Assembly: GCA_000711775.1 (NCBI GenBank)
Contig: ARYC01000133.1
Location: 124,001 to 188,000, forward strand
Length of the DNA stretch: 64,000 bases
Direction of reading: 5' to 3'
Source of the DNA: Oxytricha trifallax
Taxonomy: Eukaryota > Ciliophora > Spirotrichea > Sporadotrichida > Oxytrichidae
Shown here piece after piece: positions 1 to 11,948 of this stretch (the first letter of the stretch is position 1; each line of letters opens with the position of its first letter). The position numbers and the translations under genes were made by a program. The notes beneath the pieces are model-generated. The model ran no database searches, had not been told where the DNA came from, and worked only from the letters and a program-made list of their open reading frames with translations.

Positions 1-708
1 AGTACAAAACCAAAAATAGCTTAATTTATAATTTAATTTTTAGCGTACTGTACAATGAAAGCTTTCCGTTCTCGTAAGAAACATTTGACATACCTTAGTA
101 CCCACAAGTTTAGCATTAAGACATTACTGATTGTCTCGTGTTAAAATTATTAGTATTTACTTAAGGTTATCCTTAGCCAAAACTTCTTAATGTTTGACCA
201 ATAACAGGTATGCCAACTGCATATTAAGAGAGTCCAACTTGAATTTATTGTTGCAAATTGTTTATCAATCCTCCCATTGGAAATTAATAAGTTTATGATT
301 GATTACTGGCTTACTGATTATTAACTGGAAAACCTGAAGAATTCATGTTATACTGAGGTTAAGGTTAATATTGATTTTGAAGCTAAGTTTCATCATGCAT
401 GTTTATCATTTATTAAGGATTGACACTCATGCTTTCAATCGTCTCATCAAGTTAATAGTTAAAGTTTTATTACTGTCCAAAGTGCTATTGATTTTCTTAG
501 TCAGAAAAACCTTTTCCTTCCATTTAAAATTAAGTATTAATATTTAAATATTTTGTCTGACAATAAAGTAATTTAAAGGCAAACGAAGATTTACAACATT
601 ATTATAAAATAGTTTTATACTTCTCTAATTTAAATTTTGTTACTATGATACAAGGGATTAATGAAAGATCATATTGGATCTATGCATAGCTAATATTTTT
701 AGGCAACC
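1..708. other. AT-rich stretch, no gene recognised
   Basis: I see no convincing reading frame with the ciliate code on either strand. The right end is the 3' flank of the Rab-like gene. Pieces of scrambled genes too short to recognise cannot be excluded. Confidence 0.4.
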
Positions 709-1633
<925 letters not shown>

Positions 1634-1879
1634 TTTGATATTATAAGATTTATTGATTTAAATTGAATTTTATTTATGATTCTTAGAAATTACTGAATTT
1701 CACCTAAAGGAATAATTTAATTAAATCTTAACAGGACTTTAGACTATTCTCAATTACACAAACCAATAACAGAAAATTTTAGATCTGCTGAGAAGAGTAA
1801 AGAAGCCACATAAAAGAAGAAGTCCCCAAGAATACTTTAAACTTATAATGAAGAAAGTAGTGATGATTTATAAAAAACA

Positions 1880-4800
1880 ATGCTATTAGACATTAATAAA
1901 AACGTGGATCTTATCTAAAAGCCAATTATGACTCCTAGCGCTAATATCTCTATGAATTAAATGTCAAAGAATAAAAAAGGAATGAATATAAAAATAGCAG
2001 ACGTTATAAATATCTAGGTATTTAACTAAGATAGAATAGTATAAATGCTGAGTTATGGTAAGGTAGAATTTTTGAATTATAAGTCGATCTGTAAGTGTTA
2101 AATTAAAAAACGAGAATTATAATAAGGTTTTAAGATAATCAGCTATTAATTTAAAAAAGATAAATTTAGGTTGTAGCGCATCCTCTCTAATCGTATTAAT
2201 ATTTCACTCATCTCTTTCCACTCTGTGATATTGTGTTTGATTCTGAATACTCCGAGTAGCTTCTGTTTTAGTGTTTTTTGTATGAATCAGCTCCGTGTTG
2301 TCATAAATCGGTGAATTGTACTTGAGTATCTGTGTTATTTCGAGATATCGTTATCTGACATTGAGTTCCCGCTAGTAACAGTATACTGTTGAACAGCAGC
2401 AAAAACTGTAAAAAATAGTATCGTAAATCGATATTTTATATTTTACATATAATTTGTTGCGAAAGGCACACATTGATATCACAATATTCTCAAACATATT
2501 TCATTTTAAGCTAAAATTAAAACATTACTGAACAAAATGAATTCTCTAAAGATAAATAAGTTTTTGCAAAAGCAAAAACATTTTAGCTTAAAATGAAATA
2601 TGTTTGAGAATATTGTGATATCAATGTGTGCCTTTCGCAACAAATTATATGTAAAATATAAAATATCGATTTACGATACTATTTTTTACAGTTTTTGCTG
2701 CTGTTCAACAGTATACTGTTACTAGCGGGAACTCAATGTCAGATAACGATATCTCGAAATAACACAGATACTCAAGTACAATTCACCGATTTATGACAAC
2801 ACGGAGCTGATTCATACAAAAAACACTAAAACAGAAGCTACTCGGAGTATTCAGAATCAAACACAATATCACAGAGTGGAAAGAGATGAGTGAAATATTA
2901 ATTACGATTAGAGAGGATGCGCTACAACCTAAATTTATCTTTTTTAAATTAATAGCTGATTATCTTAAAACCTTATTATAATTCTCGTTTTTTAATTTAA
3001 CACTTACAGATCGACTTATAATTCAAAAATTCTACCTTACTAACGATCCCTCTAATATTATTGACCTACTTTGGATTGTTCAACACTCTTTAAAATCAAG
3101 TAAGCAACTTAAATTTAATTAAATTGCTTGTAGAACAAAATTGCGAAAATTTACTGAGAAAAAATAAAGTAGGCCATTGTAGTTCACTACTGTAAACTAT
3201 ATTCTAGGTGGTTTAAAGATGGTTAAATAACGAAGAAGTACTTTTGCTTGGTCTTAAATGCTTGACATAACTAACTTTGATCGAAAAACCTTCAACATTA
3301 GGACATCAAAACTTTATAGAATTCTTATTGAATTTAGTTACAGAAAAATACAACAAGATTGATGAAGGAATGACAATTATAAGTGAACTCAAACTCCTTT
3401 CTCTTAGAGTTATTTCAAACTTTTAACCCTGCATTTACAATGTAAGAATATTGTATTTTACAATTATTTAGGAAGTTTTGAATTAAGTCCCAATACAAGC
3501 AAAGTTAATCAATTTGATAATTGATACAGATTAGGCTTTGATAAGAGCATTATGCTTAAGAATTTTATGCAATATATCATCATTATAAATCAATCATAAG
3601 CAACTTCTGGATCTAAAAATATTATATCCAGTACTTAAACAGTTTCTTGGGACCATTGAGTATCAATACTAAATCAAGAAATATTGTCTTGGAATTTTGC
3701 ATAACTTTGCTTACTTAACAAACGATTTCAAGGATTATCTTCTTGAATATGGTTTACTTTATTATATGAAAGTAGAACTAAGTGTTTACAATCAGTCATC
3801 TTAAGGACTCAATAAAGAAGAATTGACTCTACTATAAATTATAATCTCTTTACTTGGGCATCTTTCGAACAGAAATCCTACAATTTCAGATTTAATAGGG
3901 GAAATGAAATTTATTCCTTTAATACTTTCCTTTTTTGCTTTTCAAAACAATGATATAAAATCTAAACATTTGGAATTGTATTAATGCATTGTGCAATCAT
4001 TGAAATATCTATGCTAAATTGAGGCCAACAAGTAAGATACATTAACTTATCTTAATATAGATAGAGAGTTATCAAAGAAAAGCCTTTTATGGATTAACTG
4101 ATGAAATTTATATCAGGGGCAGTGCAAGATTCCATGAAATGCTAGATAATTAGCCTCATTATAACTCTTTGCTCTTCATAGTAAAATATCAGTTTTTAAT
4201 TGTATGTAGTGAGAATGTATTGTACTTGAAATAGAGCAATTTAATATATGAATCTATTAAAATACTGCAATATACAACGAACGAATCCTTGATACTTAGA
4301 GTTTTAAAACTAATTAAAGTTGTTCATTTATCAGGCCACGACAAATTGATTTATATTTCATTTTTTTATTTTATAATGATTCCTTCAATGCTTTTTGGTG
4401 ATTTGAGCATTCAATCAATATTAGAGAATTTGACTAAAATGGAACTCGATGAGAGACTCACAGGTATAGTTATAAAAACATAAAATATAGTGAAAAAGGA
4501 AGTTCTACAACTTTTGAATTCCCCCTAAGATCAAATCGATAAGACTAGGGTACTGCAATTAAAGGATGGTTAAAAATAATATTAAGAAAAGCTCAAAATA
4601 TTAAAAGGGGAATTTGAAAGAACTATGAATGAATATATTGGAGGAGAAGTATAGAAGAAAAAGGTAAAGTAAGAATAAATAGATACATCGATTAGTTAAA
4701 ATGAAGCATGATAACATTTTTTAACATATAAATATGTATTTTAACTTTCATTTGATTATCAACCCTTAAAAAACTTTAAAGAATTCTAATGCTATTAAAA

Positions 4801-6695
4801 AGATTCAAAGGCAACAACTATCTTAAGTAGGCAATCAAAAACAAGTTTCAAAATATCGAGAAAACTTGCTTTTAAAAGGTAACTCGACCAGATAGCCAAG
4901 TTAGCTGAAATCAGCTTTGAGATAATTAAATAAAACTATTCAAATAATGCCAAAAAAAGACTTAAATCTTTAAATTTCTAAAAATTCGCACTTTAACCGC
5001 AGAGAGGGTACTCCAAAATAGAATGAAGATTTATAGTCGAGAAGTAATTCTCTGCCTAAGACTATAAACTCTAGGATAATAAAACAAGAGCATGATTATA
5101 GCCTTTAAAATAGAAGTGATGCTAATGAGAAGTCAAAAGAAGTATTAGAAACAAGTAAAGAACTTACTATAAATATTAAGACACCTAAGCGAGCTTAGAG
5201 TGCATATAAACTTAGACCAAAGATTAGAGTCTTCAATCCAATAATGACAAGAAATAAAAATGAATCAAGTTTGAATAAAAATGATCTGTCAAACAGGTCA
5301 AATAATCTCAATATAACTTAATAAGTGTCGAGCAGTAAAAATATCAATAATAACTACTCCATCGTTAATAGAATTAACTATGCTTCTATGCAATTGGATT
5401 ATGAAAATTTCTAGAAGACTGGACTTGAAGATTCTAAAAATTAAACTGAGTTTGTCTTATTACACAAAATTAAGATTTAATAAGGTTTTATTTTCAATAC
5501 AAAAAGAATTTTGATAAGTTTACTTTAATTTCAAGAGAGACACAGATAAACTAAATGATTTATCGTAAAGTCCAGGTCGAAACTTAATTTCAAATAAAAA
5601 CTCTCACCATGAAATTTATACAGTAAACTATTAGGCACCAGATTAATAATTTGAGAAACCTACTATAATCAATCAGACATAGAAGACTAAAATCAGCAAT
5701 TTGAGACAGTTAATTAGCAAACCTAAGTCTTCCATAGCCCCAATATAGGAGGAAAGACTAAGTTCACCTAAATAAAAGAATAATAAGTAGATAATTGAAT
5801 AAAGACAGTAACCAGAGTTGCAACATTTAACTTCTTTCAATGCTTTATAAAGTCAACCAATTAACATCAAATTAATAAGGCCTCATACATCATAGGGTAG
5901 AACCTCGAAATTGATTATGTCAAATCTTAACAAAACAGCTACACGAATCAGAAATGAAGATTTAGATGGCTCTGTACAAAAAGATTAGAGACACTAGAAT
6001 AATTACTCATCAATTTTATCATTAAAACCTAAAAGTTAAGTACAAAGATTCAATCAACATGATAGTATGATGATGCTGGGATCTAATTATAGCAACTATA
6101 TCGAAACACCTTAGAATCTTAACAGTATAATAGATTTCAATTATATTTCAATATAAATTATTAAATATATCATATCTCTTTATTAGGAGCAAATTTAGAC
6201 GGTATCTCTGAAAATTAGTATTAATAATCTTTGGAATATAAACTTTCAAAACTGCCAGCTTTACCATCTATACCCTTTGATAAAATAAAAGAGAATGACC
6301 TTATAATAATTTAGAAGTATTTAGATGTTGAATTAAATGATAAAATTATGTCAGATTCAAAGATTTTAAGGCACTAGCTTGGAATTGGTATGCCAGAAGC
6401 TACAGGAATTAAGAAAGTTACTAAAATGTAAACTTGTAGAGAAATATTCAATTGGTATTTTGAAGATATAGACAAGTACTCTTCGGAAGAAGAAATTATT
6501 TAAAGCATTACACTTAAAAACAAGATGCTTCAATTTTCAATTGGAAGTCCCCAGAGAGCTGCTAGAATTATAGCAATATTCTTCAAAGTTATATTTAGTA
6601 ATGAAGATATTAAAAAAGATGTAACGAGGAACATGCTCAATGGGGACTTTAAACTTTTCAATAAAATTCAGTAGATTGTTATTAGTAATTTATGA
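1880..6695 (+). CDS. Armadillo/HEAT-like helical-repeat protein with long Q/N/S-rich tail, IES-interrupted
   Basis: Read with TAA/TAG as Gln. The first in-frame ATG is at 1880, but open, coding-like sequence precedes it back to a TGA near 1693, so the true 5' end is unresolved. Residues encoded at 3050-4500 form hydrophobic alpha-helical repeats of armadillo/HEAT flavour (for example LLLGLKCLT and LRILCNIS). The rest, to TGA at 6693-6695, is low-complexity Q/N/S/K-rich with a more ordered C-terminus containing FSIGSPQRAARIIA. An intron at about 3449-3471 (GTAAGA...TTAG) and another near 3108-3142 are likely. A 982-bp palindromic IES (2059-3040) splits the gene. At 4709-4711 an in-frame TGA ends the first frame and the frame beginning ATG at 4701 carries on; this is either an unresolved small IES/intron or two overlapping genes. 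Function unknown. Confidence 0.6.
2058..2517 (+). repeat. Left arm of 0.46-kb inverted repeat
   Basis: Begins GTAAGGTAGAATTTTTG; pairs with 2580-3040 reversed. Confidence 0.95.
2059..3040. mobile_element. Palindromic IES, TAA pointer
   Basis: Left arm 2058-2517 (460 bp) and right arm 2580-3040 (461 bp) are reverse complements; the only difference I found is one A in a TAAT run (near 2190 and 2903). The 62-bp spacer is unique. The element sits inside an open reading frame: TAA is repeated at 2059-2061 and 3041-3043, and deleting one copy plus everything between joins the codons for SYG to those for NDPSN in frame. That is the behaviour of an IES excised at a short pointer. No ORF of note is visible in the arms, so it looks like a non-autonomous foldback element turned IES. 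Confidence 0.8.
2580..3040 (-). repeat. Right arm of 0.46-kb inverted repeat
   Basis: Reverse complement of 2058-2517 with one extra A; ends at CTACCTTAC immediately before the second TAA pointer copy. Confidence 0.95.
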
Positions 6696-7157
6696 ATTTA
6701 AAGTATTATTTCATATATAGTTGCTTTATCTGCTTTAGTATGTACTATAAGTTTTATTTAAAAATTCTAAAAATTCTTTTTAAGTATAGCCAGTCAAAAA
6801 TAGGATGTAAAATTAGGAAACAGCTTATAAATTTTAGATTATAATATTTTACTGTAGCATGATAAACTAAAAGTTAAAATTTGAATTTAATTATATTGAA
6901 TTTCTAAAACTGTCTATTAGAAATTAAAATGATTTATTATTTGCAATTAAAAATAAGCTATTTTAAGCCATAAATCTTCTCCAAATATTTTCCTTTTTAT
7001 TAGAATTATTTGGTGAATACTTTTATTGTTTAATTAATATACTCTCTAACAATATTTCATATAAAATATAATTGAAATTTTATTATTCATTTAATTTAAA
7101 AACCAAAAGATTCCATTAAAATTTATTCATGCAATCAATGTTATATTTATTTTTTTA
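6696..7157. other. AT-rich intergenic DNA
   Basis: No frame with coding character is visible; the run follows the TGA of the helical-repeat gene. Confidence 0.4.
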
Positions 7158-9140
7158 GCTATGATAAAGGTTCTAGATCTATAAGATACTACAAATAGCA
7201 GCTATTAGGCCAATATAGTAAATTCTTGAAAGCTCATCAAATCCTGTCATAGACTATATATAAACTTTTAGCACGTGTCTATTAATAATATAAAGTTTTG
7301 AATTCAGTTTTGGTTTTGCAAATCTGTTCTGATTTGAAAATTTATAACTTACAATTTATAAGCTTTCTGGATTTTTTTCATTGTCTTAAGATAAATACTA
7401 AAAACCTTCTAAGGCTACATAGTTTACTACAACAATATTGGCTAGAGACATCCCAATATAAAAATTCGAAGAAAATGCGTCCTTAAGAATGAATGTTATT
7501 CAAAATATTTTATGATTCGGATAAAAACAAAGTAATTCTATTCATGATAATTAGAAGTATAAATCTTTCAGATTTATAAGAGAAAAAATATAATTAAAGA
7601 TTATTTGATTATTCACTCTACTTTAATTATTTTTAAAGCTGGTTAATAATGAATGTAATAAAAACTGTGCAGTTTACAAACAGCTGGAAAAAGAAACCAG
7701 ATGGATATAGCGCAAATAAAATGCCCTATTAATTATAATGGGTTAAATATAATAATTTTATGAATGGTATCAATACTAATTAATAAATACTTAAATGACT
7801 TGTGCTAGTTTTTTACTTACAATTATGAGTTGAAAAATTATTATCATGATTTTTTAGTTAGTTTTTAGCATTTAAATTAATCCAGTAGGATAATTTGAAT
7901 ATACTCAATATCAGGAACTATTTATTAATGTGACTTGTCAGCATAGATCTTGTTTTCCCAACGGAACCAATACCGTCATGAGAGCAAACTTTCCTGTTAT
8001 AACGTATTTTTACAAATATTACTGAGCTTTTTAAACACAGGTGTGTTATACCATGTAAAGCTAAATTCAGTTTTCTGTTAGAACTATTATGATTTAATAG
8101 TATCTTTCATCCAGTCGAATGTTTTCAACTGTGTGACTGCAGAAAATTGTATAAATTGATGCGCAAAATATAACACAGGTTATTACAATATTTACTGCGA
8201 ATCTCATACTATTTTGAGAAATGTTAAAAGGATCTATATGCATATTTTAGTCTGATATTTATGGGAAGAGCATAATTTTAAAATTAATACTTTTTCTGTT
8301 ATAATAATATCCTTATACACCGTAGTGTAATGAATAGTTATTTTTTTATTTAAAAAGTATAAATAATTTTAACCATAAACATTTAAAAGCAAGCAATTCC
8401 ATATTATATCAGAAATTTCTGCTATATTATTGATTATTTTTTATGATTATTTTAATAATTATTTACCAATCAATTAAAAATAAATTTGATACCATTCCAT
8501 AATATTACTATAATTAATAGTTAAACTACCAAGAAATTTATGTTCTTAGCAAGTTTAAATTTAATTTTAAAGACTATATTAGAAAAGGTTAATAAAAATT
8601 GGACTTCCTCAATATTTCTACACCATTAATTTTTATTGGGCTTCTAGGTGATTCTGGTAATAATAGGTTTAAAACATTATTGTAGAAATATAAAAATAAT
8701 TTTTTTGATAAAATAATTATATGTTTATGTAATCATAACTAAAAATAAATATTCATATTATAATATATTATTGTTAATATGACATTAATTATCTTACATA
8801 ATTATACACTTAAATGAAATGTGCTGGTAAAAATATTTTGTAATAAAATTTAAGCATATATTTATTTTTAAAAAAATAAATATAAAAAAAAACTTAAATG
8901 TATTCTTATTTCTAAATCGTAATTACTAGCTTATATTTATATAATTACTTAATTTCAATTCTATTCTATTTCAGCTCTAATTAGACAAGCGAGCAAAAGA
9001 ATGCCAAAAAGTTTCTTTCTTCTTAATTACTTCATAATCAGTTCTTAATTGGAAAATGGTTGAATTGATGGGAAATATCGCAAAGAGGGATCATTCTCTT
9101 CATTCCAAACATCAAACAATAGATCAGTGAATTGCTTAAT
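7158..9140 (+). other. Possible gene fragments (plus strand), unresolved
   Basis: Three stretches look coding with TAA/TAG as Gln. About 7158-7489 encodes a leucine-rich segment ending KKMRPQE before a TGA, and the same frame reopens at once with MLFKIFYDSDKN and runs to about 7797. About 7895-8255 encodes cysteine-containing sequence including VTCQHRSCFPNG and a second stretch with several Cys. About 8975-9140 encodes a basic segment ending HQTIDQ, preceded by a splice-acceptor-like TTTCAG. Frames change between them. They could be MDSs of one interrupted or scrambled gene, or a decayed copy. AT-rich DNA gives few TGAs, so chance frames are possible. No family recognised. Confidence 0.3.
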
Positions 9141-9511
9141 TAAATATATTTTTACACATATTATAGATAAATAAGGTTAATATACTAATAATTCTTTCAT
9201 TGCTCTTTAAGATTTTTGTATGTATTTATATTTTAACCTTTCTCATCCTTAGTTGTGCTTAATATTGGCTGAACCCCAAGAACCCTTAAAACTGAACTGA
9301 TAGTTTTTGTTACTATATCAATATGGGTTTTCGTTTGTTAAGTAGAATCCTAGAGTTTTTAGTTAACGAACTTTACTTCTGAATGTAAGTTTTTCATTGG
9401 TTTTGTTATCAACTAAATATTAATATACTAAAATATTTTTAAGGGGGTTCTTGAATCTGAAATAATTAATAAAGAAGAGTTTATAAAATAGAATCGCACA
9501 AAGTGCTTAAT
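9141..9511. other. AT-rich stretch, nothing recognised
   Basis: No supported frame on either strand; lies between the possible gene fragments and the G-tract element. Confidence 0.35.
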
Positions 9512-9518
9512 GATATTT

Positions 9519-10039
9519 GGGGGGGGGAAAGTTTCCTGCACTGGTTTATTATAAAAAAAACTTTTTTGGTTAGTTTTCTGCACTAAATTTTTTTTCATTT
9601 TAGAATTCGATTTTTATCACATTTATCAACAAAATCTTTTACTCATTTTTTTATATATTATTACTTAATCTATTCTTCAATTAATCAATATGTTTATTAA
9701 CATGGAATCTAATCACCATCCAAGCAAGGATAAAATTTATCCACTATATAGATTTCATCTGATTAGTAGACTTCTGTATTTCAACCATAATATTGTTCTC
9801 TCTGTACTTATGAAATTCCAAATATTTTATTCAATTGTTGTTAAAATTCTAATTATTTCTTTCAATGATATATAATATTAGATAATGTTTAATACTATAT
9901 TTTCATGCAATTCGTATATGATATAAAAAATATCTTAAAATTTATGGGTTGTAAAAAAAAATTTATTGTTAAACTTATGAAATTTTACGTATAAAAAAAG
10001 TGCAGGAAACTTTCACGAGTGCAGGAAACTTTCCCCCCC
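9519..10039. mobile_element. 521-bp G-tract-ended inverted-repeat element (MITE-like)
   Basis: The left end is nine G followed by AAAGTTTCCTGCACT; the right end is its reverse complement with seven C. GATATTT flanks it on both sides (9512-9518 and 10040-10046), a perfect 7-bp target duplication or pointer. The AAAGTTTCCTGCACT motif recurs just inside the right end and in diverged form inside the left end (near 9570-9585), so the subterminal region is internally repeated. The interior is AT-rich; its only ATG frame (9690-9875) shows no protein-family features. Best read as a non-autonomous transposon. The family is not identified. Confidence 0.75.
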
Positions 10040-10046
10040 GATATTT

Positions 10047-10357
10047 CTTTTTATATTTTAATTGGAATAATAAATTGGTAAAATTAATATGTAAAAATAG
10101 AATGTTTTATTTTAGAATAATTTATATTTGAAATTCTTTAACTTATACTAATTCTTAAATTTATAACAGAATTGATTAAAATAAAAATTATAATCAAGTT
10201 TATGATAAAAATATAAATATATAGAATATTTTTTTTTAAATGCTAAATATATAGAGTATTTTTTAAATGCTAATTTGGATGTCAATCTTCCAAGCAAGTA
10301 TTTATATTTAAGCATTACATTTATCTTTAGTTATAATAAATTCATTCGATTTGAAAT
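10047..10357. other. AT-rich stretch, nothing recognised
   Basis: Contains short A/T runs and a local direct repeat near 10218-10268 (AAATATATAGA.TATT); no supported gene. Confidence 0.35.
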
Positions 10358-10888
10358 ATGAAGCATAATTAAACTTAATCCTGTTAAGATTAAAGTTAGA
10401 ATTATATAGATTTTGATCAATCTCTAACCTCTAATTTTACTAATTTTCCTCCTTATTCTATAAAGCAAGGTATTAAGCCTAGTTTTATGTATTTGTAAAA
10501 CTCTAAATTTAATTATTTTATGTGGCATTCTTTTAAGGCTAGATATTGCTTCCATTTTTGCCAAAAGATATCTTGTACATTTCTCTGTCTTTAGGCTATT
10601 CATTTTTTATGGTTTATGAATTAACACTCTATTTTTCATAGTTATGTACTTCTTAAATACTTTGATTTATGTAATTATTGTTATCGAAGTAGTCGTCTTA
10701 GATAAGCTGCTAAGATTAGTAATTTTGAGTCCTAAACCTATTAAAGAAATAATCAAAATAGCGCTTTTTTTATTAAGAATTAAATGGTCAGGGCGATTGG
10801 GAAAGAATATTTAGTAATTTTATGTAAAAGTTTATAGCTATTAATAACATGTATATTTTATAGCCTTCATTTGAGAATAAAAAGTTGA
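10358..10888 (+). CDS. Hypothetical protein, 176 codons
   Basis: Open from ATG at 10358 to TGA at 10886-10888 with the ciliate code. The N-terminus looks like real protein (MKHNQTQSCQDQSQNYIDFD), Q/N/S-rich as in neighbouring genes. The middle is rich in Phe, His, Cys and Tyr and the C-terminus is hydrophobic. No family recognised. The second half could be intron or IES read through, since hydrophobic residues are what AT-rich noncoding DNA encodes. No neighbouring gene suggests a role. Confidence 0.4.
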
Positions 10889-11454
10889 AAAGATATTAAG
10901 GCATTGATAAATAAAGAGTTATAACTTTTTATTATATTTAAAATTATGGTTAATTTTATAATTGACTTATGTTGTTATATTTTTGCATTTCGAATTAATA
11001 AATTGGTTTTATTAAGGTCTTTTTACATAGAATCATTTTATTTATACTCACTCTGATTGCTTTGTATTTTCTAATTTAAGTTATTGTATTATTGCGTGTT
11101 TGTTTTAGGTTATGCTGGGATGTCATAATTATAGTCTGTGTTTACAAATAACTATTGTAAAATAAATTTACAAATTTTATGAATTAAACTAAATTAATTT
11201 TGTAATTAAAATGGTAAAATTTATATATCTTAAGCTATCAGGATTTTACATTAACGATAATTAAATTAACGCTTGCTAAAATTTTACTACTTAAAATCTC
11301 ATTAAATTGTTCTTGGAATGATTAAATAGTACCTTTAAAAGTAAATTACATCTAATTTTGTTTATCAATTAAATTAAAATCATAATTTAACCAACCACTA
11401 TAACTTCTTATTTAGAATATACTATAAATTAAGAAATGTAATGCATTTCTGCAT
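10889..11454. other. AT-rich stretch with a small hairpin
   Basis: No gene recognised. A perfect 7-bp-stem hairpin, GTAATGC-ATTTCT-GCATTAC (11438-11457), lies where the downstream minus-strand gene fragment stops looking coding. Confidence 0.35.
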
Positions 11455-11897
11455 TACTGTTTTTCTTTCTATTGATAATTTTGCGTATCATAAACTTCAT
11501 TTTGTGTATTAGCCAACTACTAAACTTAAGTCATTGATGATATTTGAGACCCAAACATAATTACATCATTTCTAGTATTCATCTAGGGTCGTTTATTACC
11601 AAAAATCGCTTGATTGCTAGTTGATGATGGTTGATAAGATATCAAAGAATTTGCCTTCTTTTCATGATTATTTTTACTCTTAATTGATTAGTCAAACTCA
11701 TATGGCTGATCATTAAATCCATAATAAGGAATACTTTGATCCTGAGTGCTATTAGAGTTCTCTTATTATTTATATTACTAAAATTGCTATTTTAGTGGAA
11801 GTTTTTAATTCATTTATCTAATTGCATCGAGATTTAACGCTTTAATGTAAGGCCGGTTATTACCAGCTGTTTTACTTTGTTCACTGTTATTAATCAT
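11455..11897 (-). CDS. N-terminal fragment of an unknown Q/N/S-rich protein
   Basis: Starts at ATG 11897 (MINNSEQSKTAGNNRPYIKA) and stays open with clear coding character for about 145 codons (for example IPYYGFNDQPYEFDQSIKS and VIMFGSQISSMTQ). Near 11455 the character is lost and the frame drifts into AT-rich sequence. I see no continuation downstream on this strand. The simplest reading is a first MDS or exon whose remaining segments lie elsewhere, as in scrambled spirotrich genes, but a long intron or gene decay are also possible. It diverges from the TSG101 gene with only 51 bp between the start codons, so any promoters there must be very compact. Family unknown. Confidence 0.55.
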
Positions 11898-11948
11898 TAA
11901 ATCTGCGAAAAATTATTATTATAATAATCAATTTATTATTAACATAAA

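Noticed and set aside
10395..10830. Hydrophobic plus-strand frames overlapping the 10358 ORF, one reading through a TGA into a membrane-like segment
   Set aside because: Another frame from ATG 10358 is open throughout with a better N-terminus; AT-rich DNA encodes Leu/Ile/Phe-rich peptides by chance in the other frames.
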